From positions 124,001 to 188,000 of the forward strand of contig NZ_JAAGOX010000001.1 of assembly GCF_010500245.1 (NCBI RefSeq): 64,000 nucleotides of DNA. The letters are read 5' to 3'. This DNA comes from Ruegeria sp. PrR005 (GTDB lineage Bacteria; Pseudomonadota; Alphaproteobacteria; Rhodobacterales; Rhodobacteraceae). Of this stretch, positions 1-8,545 are shown one piece after another. A model generated the notes under the pieces. The model had not been told where the DNA came from. It saw nothing but the letters and a program-made list of their open reading frames with translations, and ran no database searches. The translations under genes were made by a program, and so were the position numbers. The first letter of the stretch is position 1. The number at the start of each line of letters is the position of its first letter.

Positions 1-397
1 CCTCGACCACCGCCTCGATCAGACGCAGCGCATGGTCGGGCGTCTTCAGCAGGGCCGAGCCGGAATAGCCGTTCGTCACCTTCTTGGCCGGGCACCCCAT
101 GTTGATGTCGATGATCCGGGCGCCCCGATCCGCCACCTGGCGCGCCGCCTCGGCGATCCAGTGCACCTCGCGCCCGGCCAGTTGCACGGCGGTGTTCTCC
201 ACATCCGCCGACAGTTCCGCACGCTCGCGCACGCCCGGTTTGGCCTGAACCATCTCCTGGCTTGCCACCATTTCGCTGACAACCAACCCGGCGCCGAACT
301 CCATGACCAGGTCGCGAAACGGCCGGTCGGTGATTCCGGCCATCGGCGCCAGCAGGACCGGCGAGGTCAGTGTTTTCTCTCCAAGATGCAGGGTCAC
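1..397 (-). CDS. dusB: tRNA-dihydrouridine synthase DusB (NifR3 family), 5' part
   Basis: Reduces specific uridines in the D-loop of tRNA to dihydrouridine using FMN and NADPH. The gene reads leftwards and leaves the window, so only about the first 132 codons are present. The visible part has the family's N-terminal barrel motifs: SPVLLAPMAGITDRPFR near residue 12 and IDINMGCPAKK with the FMN-region Asn and Cys near residue 100. GTG at 395-397 is the most likely start because the family motifs begin about 10 residues later. It is divergent from ispDF across 183 bp. In Rhodobacter relatives this gene is nifR3, first gene of nifR3-ntrB-ntrC, so the nitrogen regulators probably lie just outside the left edge. 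That last point is inference. Confidence 0.9.
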   Translation of the reverse strand, partial: MTLHLGEKTLTSPVLLAPMAGITDRPFRDLVMEFGAGLVVSEMVASQEMVQAKPGVRERAELSADVENTAVQLAGREVHWIAEAARQVADRGARIIDINMGCPAKKVTNGYSGSALLKTPDHALRLIEAVVE

Positions 398-580
398 GTC
401 TGCCTAATCCTTGCGCAGTTGAACCAGAGGTAATGAGGTCACGCCCTTTGCACAATGAAACCGCCGGGCTCAAGGCGGAAGAAATATGCAACTGCACATT
501 TTTTAATCAACTTACGCCGGGTGATTGCCACCGAACACGTCACCTCATAAACATCGGCCCGAATAACCCCGAGGATTTCC

Positions 581-1714
581 ATGACGACTGCCGCCATCAT
601 CGTCGCCGCCGGGCGCGGAACCCGCGCCGGGGGCGACTTGCCGAAACAGTGGCGTATGCTGGCGGGCCGCCGGGTGGTCGACTGGACGCTCGAGCGTTTC
701 GCAATCCCGCAGATCGGCCATGTCGTGCTGGTCCTGAACCCTCAGGATCGCGCTGAATGGGCCGAGTTTTCGCAACAACCGCTGATCCTTGCCCCCGGTG
801 GCGCCGACCGCGCGGGATCGGTGCGAAATGGGCTCGCGGCGCTCGACGGGCTGGGCATCACCAAGGTGCTGATCCATGACGTGGCTCGGCCCTGTGTCTC
901 GCCCAAGCTGATCGGCGCCGTCCTGAAAGCGCTCGACAGTCACACTGCGGCGGCCCCTGGCCTCGCGGTGACCGACGCACTCTGGACCGGTGCAAACGAC
1001 CTGGTCACCGGCACCCGCAGCCGCGACGGCCTCTATGCCGCGCAGACACCGCAGGGGTTTCGCTATGACGCGATCCGCGCCGCCCATGCCGCCCATCCGG
1101 GCGGCGCCGCCGACGATGTCGAGGTCGCCCGCGCCGCCGGGCTGGACATTGCCATCGTGCCGGGCGAACCGGATAATCTGAAAATAACCCGGCCCGAGGA
1201 TTTCGCCCGCGCCGAACGCATATTGAGGCAGGACATGGATGTAAGACTGGGCAATGGATATGACGTGCACCGGTTCGGCCCCGGCGATCACGTGATGCTC
1301 TGCGGGGTGCGGGTACCGCACGAGCGCGGCCTGCAAGGGCATTCCGATGCCGATGTCGGAATGCATGCCGTGACCGACGCGCTTTATGGCGCGCTGGCCG
1401 AGGGCGACATCGGCCGCCACTTCCCGCCGTCGGACCCGCAATGGAAAGGCGCGGCCAGCGAGATCTTTCTGCGTCACGCCGTCGATCTGGTGCGTGCGCG
1501 TGGTTTCACTGTGTCCAACATCGACTGCACGCTGGTCTGCGAATACCCAAAGATCGGCCCGCATGCCCTTGCGATGCAAGCAGAAATGGCCCGCATCATG
1601 GGGCTGGATCCGACCCGGATATCGGTCAAGGCCACCACGTCCGAGCGGCTGGGCTTCACAGGTCGCGGCGAAGGCATCGCGGCGCTGGCCACCGCCTGTC
1701 TGGTGCGCAAATGA
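581..1714 (+). CDS. ispDF: Bifunctional IspD/IspF enzyme of the MEP isoprenoid pathway
   Basis: One 377-aa chain carries two non-consecutive MEP-pathway steps: CTP plus 2-C-methyl-D-erythritol 4-phosphate to CDP-ME (IspD), and CDP-ME 2-phosphate to the cyclodiphosphate (IspF). The IspD part, about residues 1-217, starts with the nucleotide-binding segment [16 protein letters not shown]. The IspF part begins at about residue 219 with [10 protein letters not shown], whose Asp and His bind the metal, followed by [16 protein letters not shown]. The fusion is usual in alphaproteobacteria and there is no stop or frameshift at the junction. The stop overlaps the start of pgpA (ATGA). The pathway enzyme Dxr is encoded 51 kb away in this window. 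Confidence 0.96.
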   Translation: MTTAAIIVAAGRGTRAGGDLPKQWRMLAGRRVVDWTLERFAIPQIGHVVLVLNPQDRAEWAEFSQQPLILAPGGADRAGSVRNGLAALDGLGITKVLIHDVARPCVSPKLIGAVLKALDSHTAAAPGLAVTDALWTGANDLVTGTRSRDGLYAAQTPQGFRYDAIRAAHAAHPGGAADDVEVARAAGLDIAIVPGEPDNLKITRPEDFARAERILRQDMDVRLGNGYDVHRFGPGDHVMLCGVRVPHERGLQGHSDADVGMHAVTDALYGALAEGDIGRHFPPSDPQWKGAASEIFLRHAVDLVRARGFTVSNIDCTLVCEYPKIGPHALAMQAEMARIMGLDPTRISVKATTSERLGFTGRGEGIAALATACLVRK

Positions 1715-2208
1715 ACGCGGCCCAACTGATCGCCACCGTCGGCGGTGTCGGCTACCTGCGCCCCGCACCCGGCACCTGGGGTTCGCTGGCGGCGCTGCCG
1801 CTGGCCTGGCTCATCCATCAGGCGGGCGGCTTCCCCGCCCTGGCCCTGGCGACACTAGCCGCGTTTCTCGGCGGCCTTTGGGCCACCGGCGTGATGACCG
1901 CAGGACGGGACGACCATGACCCCTCCGAGATCGTGATCGACGAGGTCGCCGGTCAGTTCCTGGCGCTCTGGGCTATCTCGCTGCCCGCCTGGCTGCATGG
2001 GCTCGACATCTCGGTGCTCTGGCCCGGCTGGGTCTCGGCCTTTGTCCTCTTTCGCCTCTTCGACATCACCAAACCCGGCTGGGTGGGCCGCGCCGACCGG
2101 CGCGGCGATCCTATGGGCGTGATGCTCGACGATATCATCGCCGGGGCTTTTGCCGCCATCGGCACCGCCCTGCTCGCAGGGCTCTCTCACGGAGTGCTGG
2201 GCCTGTGA
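1711..2208 (+). CDS. pgpA: Phosphatidylglycerophosphatase A
   Basis: Dephosphorylates phosphatidylglycerophosphate to phosphatidylglycerol in the inner membrane. The 165-aa protein has the family layout: an N-terminal segment with the typical [15 protein letters not shown] motif near residues 10-25, then the acidic [14 protein letters not shown] region near residues 70-85 that carries the metal-binding residues, then [17 protein letters not shown]. Several hydrophobic segments fit an integral membrane enzyme. The ATG at 1711 was preferred over upstream in-frame starts because it overlaps the ispDF stop by 4 bp and family homology begins directly after it. It is probably co-transcribed with ispDF and the next gene. 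Confidence 0.94.
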   Translation: MNAAQLIATVGGVGYLRPAPGTWGSLAALPLAWLIHQAGGFPALALATLAAFLGGLWATGVMTAGRDDHDPSEIVIDEVAGQFLALWAISLPAWLHGLDISVLWPGWVSAFVLFRLFDITKPGWVGRADRRGDPMGVMLDDIIAGAFAAIGTALLAGLSHGVLGL

Positions 2209-2720
2209 CCGTTGCCGCTCTTCTCGACCGCGCCAAGGCGCAAAACGTCACCATCGCAACAGCGGAAAGCTGCACGGGCGGCATGGTCATGGCGGCGCTC
2301 ACCGACATTGCCGGCAGTTCCGCCGTGGTCGATCGCGGCTTTGTCACCTACACCAACGCCGCCAAACGCGACATGCTGGGTGTGCGTCAGACGACGCTGG
2401 ACGCCCATGGCGCCGTGTCCGAGGAAGTGGCCCGCGAAATGGCCGAAGGCGCGCTCGATTTCTCGCGCGCCACGCTGGCTGTCGCGATAACCGGCATCGC
2501 CGGGCCCGGCGGGTCCGAATTCAAGCCCGAAGGCCGGGTCTGTTTCGGACTGTCGGGCGAAGGCTTCGCCACCGAAACCGAAACCGTCGAGTTCGGCGCC
2601 CTGGGCCGCGACGCGGTGCGCCGAGCCGCCCGCGACCATGCGCTGGCCCTGCTGGACCGGGGACTTTCCCTGATCGACCCCAAAACAGGCAAACAGCCAG
2701 AACAGCCGCGCAAAAATTAA
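2205..2720 (+). CDS. CinA-type nicotinamide-nucleotide amidase (PncC domain only)
   Basis: Predicted to hydrolyse nicotinamide mononucleotide to nicotinate mononucleotide in pyridine nucleotide recycling. The 171-aa protein is a stand-alone C-terminal CinA domain: ATAESCTGGMVMAALTDIAG near residues 19-38 holds the family Ser-Cys signature, and VAITGIAGPGGSEFKPEG near residues 91-108 is the second hallmark. The N-terminal MoCF-like domain of full CinA is absent, as in E. coli PncC. The GTG start overlaps the pgpA stop (GTGA), so translational coupling is likely. No terminator was seen after it. Confidence 0.92.
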   Translation: MTVAALLDRAKAQNVTIATAESCTGGMVMAALTDIAGSSAVVDRGFVTYTNAAKRDMLGVRQTTLDAHGAVSEEVAREMAEGALDFSRATLAVAITGIAGPGGSEFKPEGRVCFGLSGEGFATETETVEFGALGRDAVRRAARDHALALLDRGLSLIDPKTGKQPEQPRKN

Positions 2721-2838
2721 TCACTTTGACAAAAGCGTCATTTTTGGGCGCCCCGGCACCCACCTGCCTCTTTTTCCCGCGCCTGATTTCCGCTCAACCG
2801 CTCTCACCACTCGTTTTCGCAGCAAAGGAGAGCGGCCC

Positions 2839-4020
2839 ATGAACGGAGCCGATACCGCCTGGATCATCGTGGCCACGGCCCTGGTCCTCTTCATGACCCT
2901 GCCCGGCCTTGCCCTGTTCTACGGCGGCCTCGTGCGCGCCCGCAACGTGCTCAGCGTGTTCATGCACTGTTTCGCCATCGCCTGCCTGATGAGCATTCTG
3001 TGGCTGGTGGCGGGTTACTCGATCGCCTTTGGCGGCGGCACATCAGGTCTCTGGGGCGGATTGGACAAGGTGATGCTGGCGGGCGTGACCGCCGACAGCC
3101 TCAGCGGCACCTTGCCCGAGATCCTCTTCTTTGCCTTCCAGATGACTTTCGCCATCATCACCCCCGCCCTGATCGTCGGCGCTTATGTCGAGCGGGTGGG
3201 TTTCGGCTTTGTCCTCACCTTCTCGGGCCTCTGGATGCTGCTCTGCTATGCGCCGGTGGTGCATTGGATCTGGGGCGGCGGCATGCTGGCCGATGGCGGC
3301 ATCTTTGGCGAGACGGGCGTCAAGGATTTCGCCGGCGGCATCGTCGTGCATGAAACCGCCGGTTTGGCGGCCCTTATCATCGCCGTCTTCCTTGGGCCGC
3401 GCCGCAACCGCACCACCCCGCCGCACAATCCCGGCTTCGTGATGATCGGCGCGGCGATGCTGTGGGTGGGCTGGTTCGGTTTCAACGGCGGTTCGCAGCT
3501 GGCCGCCGATGGCGGCGCCGCCATGGCGCTGACCGTCACCCATATCTCCGCCGCCACCGCCTCGCTCAGTTGGGCGCTGTGGGAACGGATCAAATACGGC
3601 AAGGCCTCGCTGGTGGGTCTGGTCACCGGCACCATCGCAGGTCTCGCCTCGATCACCCCCGCCAGCGGCTTTGTCGGCCCCGCCGCAGCACTTCTGATCG
3701 GCGCCGTCGCCGGGATCCTCTGCCAGGAGGCGGTGAACCTGGTGCGCAACTGGCTCAAGATCGACGACACGCTCGACGTCTTTGCCGTGCACGGGGTCGG
3801 CGGTATCTTTGGCACGCTCATGATCGCCCTGCTTGGCGCTGGCAGCTGGGCCGCGCAGCTGGGCGGGCTGGTGATCGTGGGTGTCTTCACGGCCGTTGTC
3901 ACCATCGTGTTGATCAAGGTGGTTGCGCTCATCACCCCGCTTCGCGTAGATGCCGAGACTGAAACAAACGGGCTCGACCTCTCCGTCCATGGCGAGCGGG
4001 CCTATGACATGAGCAGCTGA
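2839..4020 (+). CDS. amtB: Ammonium transporter (Amt/AmtB)
   Basis: Inner-membrane channel for NH4+/NH3. The 393-aa protein has about 11 hydrophobic segments and no cleavable signal peptide. It starts with the family segment ALFYGGLVR. The key residues are present: Asp163 in the D-F-A-G-G motif, the first pore His171 (VVHETAG), and the second pore His318 (VHGVGGIFG). The ATG is preceded by AAGGAGAG at good spacing. The usual partner glnK is not adjacent, unlike the common glnK-amtB operon, so PII control would have to come from a gene elsewhere. A strong terminator follows. Confidence 0.95.
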   Translation: MNGADTAWIIVATALVLFMTLPGLALFYGGLVRARNVLSVFMHCFAIACLMSILWLVAGYSIAFGGGTSGLWGGLDKVMLAGVTADSLSGTLPEILFFAFQMTFAIITPALIVGAYVERVGFGFVLTFSGLWMLLCYAPVVHWIWGGGMLADGGIFGETGVKDFAGGIVVHETAGLAALIIAVFLGPRRNRTTPPHNPGFVMIGAAMLWVGWFGFNGGSQLAADGGAAMALTVTHISAATASLSWALWERIKYGKASLVGLVTGTIAGLASITPASGFVGPAAALLIGAVAGILCQEAVNLVRNWLKIDDTLDVFAVHGVGGIFGTLMIALLGAGSWAAQLGGLVIVGVFTAVVTIVLIKVVALITPLRVDAETETNGLDLSVHGERAYDMSS

Positions 4021-4059
4021 GCCCACCTCGGCGCGCTCGCTCGCCCGAACGGGCAAGAA

Positions 4060-4087
4060 GCGGACCCTTCCCGGGTCCGCTTTTTTC
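4060..4087 (+). terminator. Rho-independent terminator after amtB
   Basis: A GC-rich stem of GCGGACCC and GGGTCCGC closes on a four-base loop (TTCC) and is followed by six T residues. It lies 39 bp after the amtB stop codon. Confidence 0.9.
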
Positions 4088-4120
4088 ATGGGCCGCGACC
4101 ATTCAAACCGGTCGCGCAGG

Positions 4121-4178
4121 CCCTCCTTCCTCTTGCCGATAAATATCCCCGCCGGAGGCATCGCGCACCCCGCGCGAT
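4121..4178 (-). repeat. Intergenic hairpin plus GGGATATTT element, copy 1
   Basis: Read on the minus strand, a palindrome (ATCGCGC-5 nt-ATCGCGC complement) is followed by GCCTCCGGCGGGGATATTT and then a purine-rich tail ending in AAGAGGAAGG. A second copy of the same architecture sits at 62430-62481. Similar GC-hairpin plus GGGATATTT sequences recur at gene ends in Rhodobacterales genomes; that is recalled, not tested here. It lies between convergent amtB and the PrpD-family gene. Confidence 0.5.
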
Positions 4179-4185
4179 ACCCGCG

Positions 4186-5481
4186 TCACCCCACCGCCAG
4201 GCGCGCTGCCAAGTCAGCGGCCCGCCCGCCGGTGCGCAGCATGGCCCAGATCTCGTCGGCCACCCGCCCGCCGATCAGCTTGACGGCCTTGGCCCGCACC
4301 CGCTCCTCGCGCGCGGACAGGGTCATCGGTGCCATCAGATCGTGCTCCGCCTCCTGCCGCACACCGTCGCGTCTGAGCAGCTCCAGATGCGCCTGGGTCT
4401 CGCTCAGGCTGTCATCGGCCCGCACCTCGATCTTCTCGCGCAATGCGACCAGCCGCGGATCGGCGCACACCGCATCCGAATAACTGTCCAGCCGCGCCGT
4501 ATCGTGTCCAAGCGCCCGCATCGCCAGCACCGTGGTGTAAGAAAACTTGGCCCCCAGCCCCGTGGTGGGTGCTGGCTGGTTGCACACGCTCATCCAGCGC
4601 GGATGGGTGCGCACTGTCAGCGCCGCCACCTCGGGTTCCGCGATATCCAATCTACGCGCCGCCTCCAGCACCGCATGCAATCCGTGGCAGCAGGCATGGA
4701 ACTTGTGGCTGACCTGTTCAAACAGCCAGGTCTCGCCCAACCCCTCCAGCGCCGAAAGGTCCCCCGCTCCGTGATGGGTCGCTCCAAACCCGAAACTGCC
4801 CTCCATCGCGTCCGGATTGGCGACAAATCCGCGCCGCACCAGTTGCACCGACTCGATCCCGGCCGCCGCCGCAATCCCCGCGTTATAGGGCTTGCCCATG
4901 GTGCCGAACTGCGCTTTCAGCCCCGCGGCCCGGGTCGCCGTCAGTCCCAGCGCCTGTGCCATCTGCGCGGCGGTGAACCCGGCCAGACGCCCCGCCGCCG
5001 CCGCCGCACCAAAGGCGCCCGCCGTGGCAGTTTGGTGAAACCCGGCCTGGTAATGCCCGCGCCCCAGCCACAGCCCCACGCGCACCGACAGCTCCATGCC
5101 CACCAGCGCGGCCTCCAGCAGCTCGACCAGCGCCGCGTCGCGTGCCTCGGCCATGGCCAGCGCGGCCGGAAACACCGCCACCGAAGGGTGGCCGATATGC
5201 GCGAAATGCGTGTCGTCATAGTCGAGCGCATGCGACACCGTGCCATTGACCAGCGCCGCGCCGCGCAGCGGCGCCGCGCCCCCTCCGAACAGCCGCGCCT
5301 GGCCCGCGCCACCCTCCTCCAGCACCATGTCGCGCACGATCCGCGAAACCGGCTCGTCGGCGCCCGCGCGGCCGACCGCGACCCAGTCAAGGGCGGACAA
5401 TGACGTGACCAGCCGGGCGGCAGGTGTCGTGGTGATGGAACCGGTGGCGAATTCGGAAAGGGTGCGTGTCAACTCTGGCAT
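4186..5481 (-). CDS. MmgE/PrpD family protein
   Basis: Member of the 2-methylcitrate dehydratase PrpD / MmgE fold, 431 aa, about usual length. Family motifs are visible: HALDYDDTHFAHIGHPSVAV at about residues 84-103, GFHQTATAGAFGAAAAAGRL in the middle, and TMGKPYNAGIAAAAG. The substrate cannot be told from sequence because the family also includes cis-aconitate decarboxylase-like and iminodisuccinate-type members. No prpB or prpC genes are nearby, so a role in the methylcitrate cycle is not supported by context. It lies 46 bp downstream of the RatA-type gene on the same strand and may be co-transcribed with it. Confidence 0.88.
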   Translation of the reverse strand: MPELTRTLSEFATGSITTTPAARLVTSLSALDWVAVGRAGADEPVSRIVRDMVLEEGGAGQARLFGGGAAPLRGAALVNGTVSHALDYDDTHFAHIGHPSVAVFPAALAMAEARDAALVELLEAALVGMELSVRVGLWLGRGHYQAGFHQTATAGAFGAAAAAGRLAGFTAAQMAQALGLTATRAAGLKAQFGTMGKPYNAGIAAAAGIESVQLVRRGFVANPDAMEGSFGFGATHHGAGDLSALEGLGETWLFEQVSHKFHACCHGLHAVLEAARRLDIAEPEVAALTVRTHPRWMSVCNQPAPTTGLGAKFSYTTVLAMRALGHDTARLDSYSDAVCADPRLVALREKIEVRADDSLSETQAHLELLRRDGVRQEAEHDLMAPMTLSAREERVRAKAVKLIGGRVADEIWAMLRTGGRAADLAARLAVG

Positions 5482-5527
5482 GACGCGCAGTCTAGCGTCG
5501 GACGGACCCGCGTAAAGAGGTCATCGC

Positions 5528-5974
5528 TCAGGCGTAAAGCGCCCGTGCCCGTTCCTCGAACGCGCGCACGATCCGGTGCATCGCCTCGTTGAACACGATC
5601 CCGATCACCCCTTGCAGCAGGGCGTTCTTGAATTCGAAATCCACATGAAACGACACTTCGCAGCCGCTCCCAGGCGCATCCGCAAAGGCCCAGTCCGATT
5701 TCATGTACTTGAACGGCCCGTCCAGATACTCGGTGTCGATCCGCATCTGCGCGGGGAACAGGGTCACCCGGCTGCCGAACCGCTCGCGGAACACCTTGAA
5801 CGAGATCACCAGATCCGCCTCCATCACCACCGCCTCGCCCGCTGGCGTGGTCCGGCGGATGCGGGCCGCCGCGCACCAGGGCAGGAACTCGGGGTACTTG
5901 GCCACATCGGCAACCAGGTCATACATCTGCTGGGCACTATACGGCAGGTGTCGGGTTTCCGAATGTGTGGGCAT
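5528..5974 (-). CDS. RatA/COQ10-type START-domain protein
   Basis: A 148-aa member of the polyketide cyclase/START fold that includes coenzyme Q-binding COQ10 and the E. coli protein named RatA. The start of the domain is typical: [20 protein letters not shown] followed by EFLPWC. The downstream ATG was chosen because the upstream 19 codons show no family similarity. In alphaproteobacteria a role in ubiquinone handling is more plausible than a toxin role; no antitoxin gene is present. Divergent from hpt across 74 bp. Confidence 0.87.
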   Translation of the reverse strand: MPTHSETRHLPYSAQQMYDLVADVAKYPEFLPWCAAARIRRTTPAGEAVVMEADLVISFKVFRERFGSRVTLFPAQMRIDTEYLDGPFKYMKSDWAFADAPGSGCEVSFHVDFEFKNALLQGVIGIVFNEAMHRIVRAFEERARALYA

Positions 5975-6048
5975 CGATCCTTGGGCATTTGTTGATGACA
6001 ATGGCGCGTCATGTCGTATGTTGCGCGCCAAAGATCAAGGGGGCTGCG

Positions 6049-6591
6049 ATGACGGACCGCGCTTATGTGATTGACGAGATGATATCGGCCAAGGCCATCG
6101 CGGCCCGGATCGAGGCGCTGTGCCGCGAGATCCAGACCGAGTTCGCCGATACCGACAAGCTGGTCGTTGTGGGCCTGTTGCGCGGCAGCTTCGTCTTCAT
6201 CGCCGATCTGGTGCGCGAACTCGATCTGCCGATCGAGGTCGATTTCCTCGAAGCTTCCTCCTATGGCGACGCGATGGAATCGAGCCGCGAGGTGCGCATC
6301 CTCAAGGACCTGCGCAGCCCGATCGAGGGGCGCGATGTGCTCGTGGTCGAGGATATCGTCGACACCGGCCACACGCTGAACCATGTCACCCATCTGCTGC
6401 TCAGCCGGATGCCCAAGCGGTTGAAATCCATCGCGCTGCTGGACAAGCCCAGCCGGCGCGAGGTCGATTTCCGCTCCGACTGGATCGGCTTCGAGATCCC
6501 TGATGAATTCGTCGTGGGCTATGGCATCGACTTTGCCCAACGCAACCGCAACCTGCCCTTCATCGGCAAGGTCCGCTTCGTCGAGGGGTAA
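6049..6591 (+). CDS. hpt: Hypoxanthine phosphoribosyltransferase
   Basis: Purine salvage enzyme that makes IMP (and possibly GMP) from the free base and PRPP. The 180-aa protein has the PRPP-binding loop [14 protein letters not shown] at about residues 99-112, GLLRGSFVF near the N-terminus, and the C-terminal [17 protein letters not shown] segment seen in bacterial HPRTs. The start at 6049 follows AAGGGGGC and fits the family N-terminus; upstream in-frame ATGs belong to the intergenic region. It complements guaA, which makes GMP de novo 10 kb away. Confidence 0.95.
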   Translation: MTDRAYVIDEMISAKAIAARIEALCREIQTEFADTDKLVVVGLLRGSFVFIADLVRELDLPIEVDFLEASSYGDAMESSREVRILKDLRSPIEGRDVLVVEDIVDTGHTLNHVTHLLLSRMPKRLKSIALLDKPSRREVDFRSDWIGFEIPDEFVVGYGIDFAQRNRNLPFIGKVRFVEG

Positions 6592-6594
6592 GGA

Positions 6595-6615
6595 GCCGCA
6601 GTCACGGACTGCGGC
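6595..6615 (+). terminator. Hairpin after hpt
   Basis: Perfect 9-bp inverted repeat GCCGCAGTC-ACG-GACTGCGGC directly after the hpt stop. There is no T-tract, so it may stabilise the mRNA end or aid termination rather than act as a classical terminator. Confidence 0.45.
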
Positions 6616-6692
6616 CCGCCCGCCATGAAAACCCTTTGATTCAAACACGGTCGGGGCTAGGCTTGGCTTCCCGGCAGAAGGAGGCTCTGGCC

Positions 6693-7049
6693 ATGGCAAA
6701 AGGTATGACCGCATTTCTATGCATGCTGTCTCTGGCATTTTCGGCAGGTCTTGCCGAGGCCAAGGATGACAAGGGCAAAGGCAAGGCCAAGGGGGCCGAC
6801 AAGGTCAAGATTGACAAGTCGAACGGCCCCAAGGTGATCCCACCCGGCCAGATCAAGCGCTACACACGAGGTGCAAAACTCCCCGGCGACCTCAAGTTTG
6901 ACTACATCGACGACCTCGACAAATGGAAGCTCAAGCCGCTGCCACCCGGTCAGCGCTACATCCGGATTGATGACGATATCGTGTCGATCTACGAGGATTC
7001 CCGCACCGTGATCGACGCCGTCGGCATCGTCTCCGACCTGTTGAAGTAG
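6693..7049 (+). CDS. Secreted RcnB-like protein
   Basis: A 118-aa protein with a signal peptide (MAKGMTAFLCMLSLAFSAGLAEA), a Lys/Gly/Asp-rich linker at residues 24-45, and a C-terminal part with PPGQRYIRIDDDIVSIYE, which resembles the periplasmic nickel/cobalt homeostasis family RcnB. The start was set at 6693 because an AAGGAGG Shine-Dalgarno lies nine bases upstream and the signal peptide begins there. The metal-related role is inherited from the family name only; no RcnA efflux gene is next to it. Its stop almost touches the stop of the convergent LysR gene. Confidence 0.8.
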   Translation: MAKGMTAFLCMLSLAFSAGLAEAKDDKGKGKAKGADKVKIDKSNGPKVIPPGQIKRYTRGAKLPGDLKFDYIDDLDKWKLKPLPPGQRYIRIDDDIVSIYEDSRTVIDAVGIVSDLLK

Positions 7050-7051
7050 CC

Positions 7052-7912
7052 TCAGTCCGCGAAATCGGCCGCCCGCGCCTCGAGCGCCTCGCACAATAGT
7101 CTGCGAATCCGCATCAGGCGCGGAACATTGGCCAGATCCTCGTGACACGCGACCCAGATCGGCGTGGCCAGGTTGCCCGGCAGGTCGATGTCGATCTGTT
7201 CCAGCCTCGGATCCCTGCGCCCCACGAAGACCGGCAGCAGCGCCTTGCCCAACCCCCGGGCGACCAGTTCCCGCAGCACCAGGAAACTGTCCCCCGACGC
7301 GACGATCTTGCCCTTGTCCAGCTGCGGCTCCAGCCAGGCCCAGGCGGTGGATCGCCGCATCGGCCCGTCAAACCCGAGCCAGCCCAGATCGGCACGACCG
7401 GGCAAGGCATAAGCCGCAAAATGCATGGAAACGGGCGACTCTCCGACCAGCCCCTCGGGCAAGTCCCTTGCGGGTCGCACCGTCAACTCGGCTTCGAGCC
7501 GGGACAGGTTAAGGTGACTGTTGGTGGAAATCAGCGACAATTGCAGCTCGGCCGTCTTACCGCACAGCTCCGCCAGAATCTCGGGCAACACCGTCTGGCA
7601 CAGCGTGTCGGTGGATGTCACCCGTGCATGCCCGCCCAGAGGCGCATCGAGCCCATCGGCCAGGTTACAGACCGAGGTGACCGCCTGCCCAACCTCCCGC
7701 GCCGCCGCGATCAGCCGGAGCCGATCAGGACGTAACGCATATCCGCGCGGTGTCCGGTCGAACACCACGGTTCCGACGCTTTCCTCAAACGCCGCGATTC
7801 GCCGCAGAACGGTGGCGTGGTTCACCCCCAGCTCACGCGCGGCGCCCGCAACGCTTTGGGCATCCGCGACGGCCAGAACATATTGAAGATCATCCCAGTT
7901 CAATCTGTGCAA
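7052..7912 (-). CDS. LysR-family transcriptional regulator
   Basis: About 286 aa. The N-terminal winged helix reads LNWDDLQYVLAVADAQSVAG with GVNHATVLRRIAAFE as recognition region, followed by a substrate-binding domain. The start is uncertain: only TTG codons are available (7933, 7912, 7903). TTG at 7912 was chosen because AAAGGG lies nine bases upstream; the typical family start corresponds to 7903. It is divergent from the cytochrome c' gene, and an inverted repeat lies between them, so it probably regulates that gene. The effector is unknown. Confidence 0.87.
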   Translation of the reverse strand: MHRLNWDDLQYVLAVADAQSVAGAARELGVNHATVLRRIAAFEESVGTVVFDRTPRGYALRPDRLRLIAAAREVGQAVTSVCNLADGLDAPLGGHARVTSTDTLCQTVLPEILAELCGKTAELQLSLISTNSHLNLSRLEAELTVRPARDLPEGLVGESPVSMHFAAYALPGRADLGWLGFDGPMRRSTAWAWLEPQLDKGKIVASGDSFLVLRELVARGLGKALLPVFVGRRDPRLEQIDIDLPGNLATPIWVACHEDLANVPRLMRIRRLLCEALEARAADFAD

Positions 7913-7934
7913 GAATACGTACCCTTTAGACAAA

Positions 7935-7954
7935 AACTCTGACTACTCCGAGTT
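7935..7954. promoter_or_regulatory. Candidate LysR operator
   Basis: Inverted repeat AACTC-10 nt-GAGTT between the divergent LysR and cytochrome c' genes, about 60 bp upstream of the cytochrome start. The size and position fit a LysR-type site, but the arms are short. Confidence 0.4.
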
Positions 7955-8013
7955 ACCATCACAGATAAACTAATCCCTGTCGCCAAATTTCAATCCAACA
8001 GTGGAGACGGTAC

Positions 8014-8490
8014 ATGTTTTCGAAAGCCAGAATTTCCGTTGCAGCCGCCGCGCTGGTCGCCATGACCGGCGTCGGTTTTGCAGCAAGCCATTCGCAGGGC
8101 GAGTTCGCCCGCGAGATCAAGGCGCGCCAGGCGCAGATGACGCTCTATGCCTTCAACCTCGGCATCCTGGGCGCCATGGCCAAGGGCGAGGCGGAATACG
8201 ATGCCGAGGCCGCCGCGCTGGCCGCCAACAACCTTGCTGCCGCCAAGTCGATCTGGATGCCCACCGCCTGGCCCGCCGGGTCGGACAATGCCTCGGTCGA
8301 AGGCACCCGCGCCCTGCCCGCCATCTGGGCCGCCGATTCGGATATTGGCGCCAAGTCCCAGGCCATGGGCGAGGCGGTCGCGGCTCTTCAGGCCGCCGCC
8401 GGCACCGATCTCGAAGCGCTGCGGGGCGCGATCGGCCCGGTGGGCGCCTCTTGCGGCGCCTGCCACAAGTCCTTCCGCGCCGAAGAGTGA
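8014..8490 (+). CDS. Cytochrome c'
   Basis: Periplasmic four-helix-bundle cytochrome, 158 aa, with a signal peptide ending near AGVGFAAS-like sequence at residue 24 and a single C-terminal heme motif CGACH in SCGACHKSFRAEE. This end-of-chain CxxCHKxFR arrangement is the signature of cytochrome c', a family known for NO and CO binding at a five-coordinate heme. It follows the divergent LysR gene and has a strong terminator directly downstream, so it is probably a single-gene transcript. Confidence 0.93.
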   Translation: MFSKARISVAAAALVAMTGVGFAASHSQGEFAREIKARQAQMTLYAFNLGILGAMAKGEAEYDAEAAALAANNLAAAKSIWMPTAWPAGSDNASVEGTRALPAIWAADSDIGAKSQAMGEAVAALQAAAGTDLEALRGAIGPVGASCGACHKSFRAEE

Positions 8491-8498
8491 CGCGCGCG

Positions 8499-8530
8499 CC
8501 GGTCCCGGCTAGACTGGGACCGGTATTTTT
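8499..8530 (+). terminator. Rho-independent terminator after cytochrome c'
   Basis: Perfect 8-bp stem CCGGTCCC / GGGACCGG with a 9-nt loop, followed by TATTTTT. It lies 8 bp after the stop codon and just before the next cytochrome gene, so the two cytochromes may be expressed at different levels. Confidence 0.88.
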
Positions 8531-8545
8531 CAGACGGAGGGGCGG

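Noticed and set aside
545-1768. 407-codon minus-strand open frame opposite ispDF
   Set aside because: Antisense shadow of ispDF with no domain of its own.
2725-2760. Possible sigma-54 promoter upstream of amtB (GGCAC ... TGCC)
   Set aside because: The distance between the GG and GC elements is 9 rather than 10 bp, and the flanking consensus is poor.
5528-5974. Toxin-antitoxin system based on the RatA name
   Set aside because: The protein is equally a COQ10-type START protein, and no antitoxin gene is adjacent.
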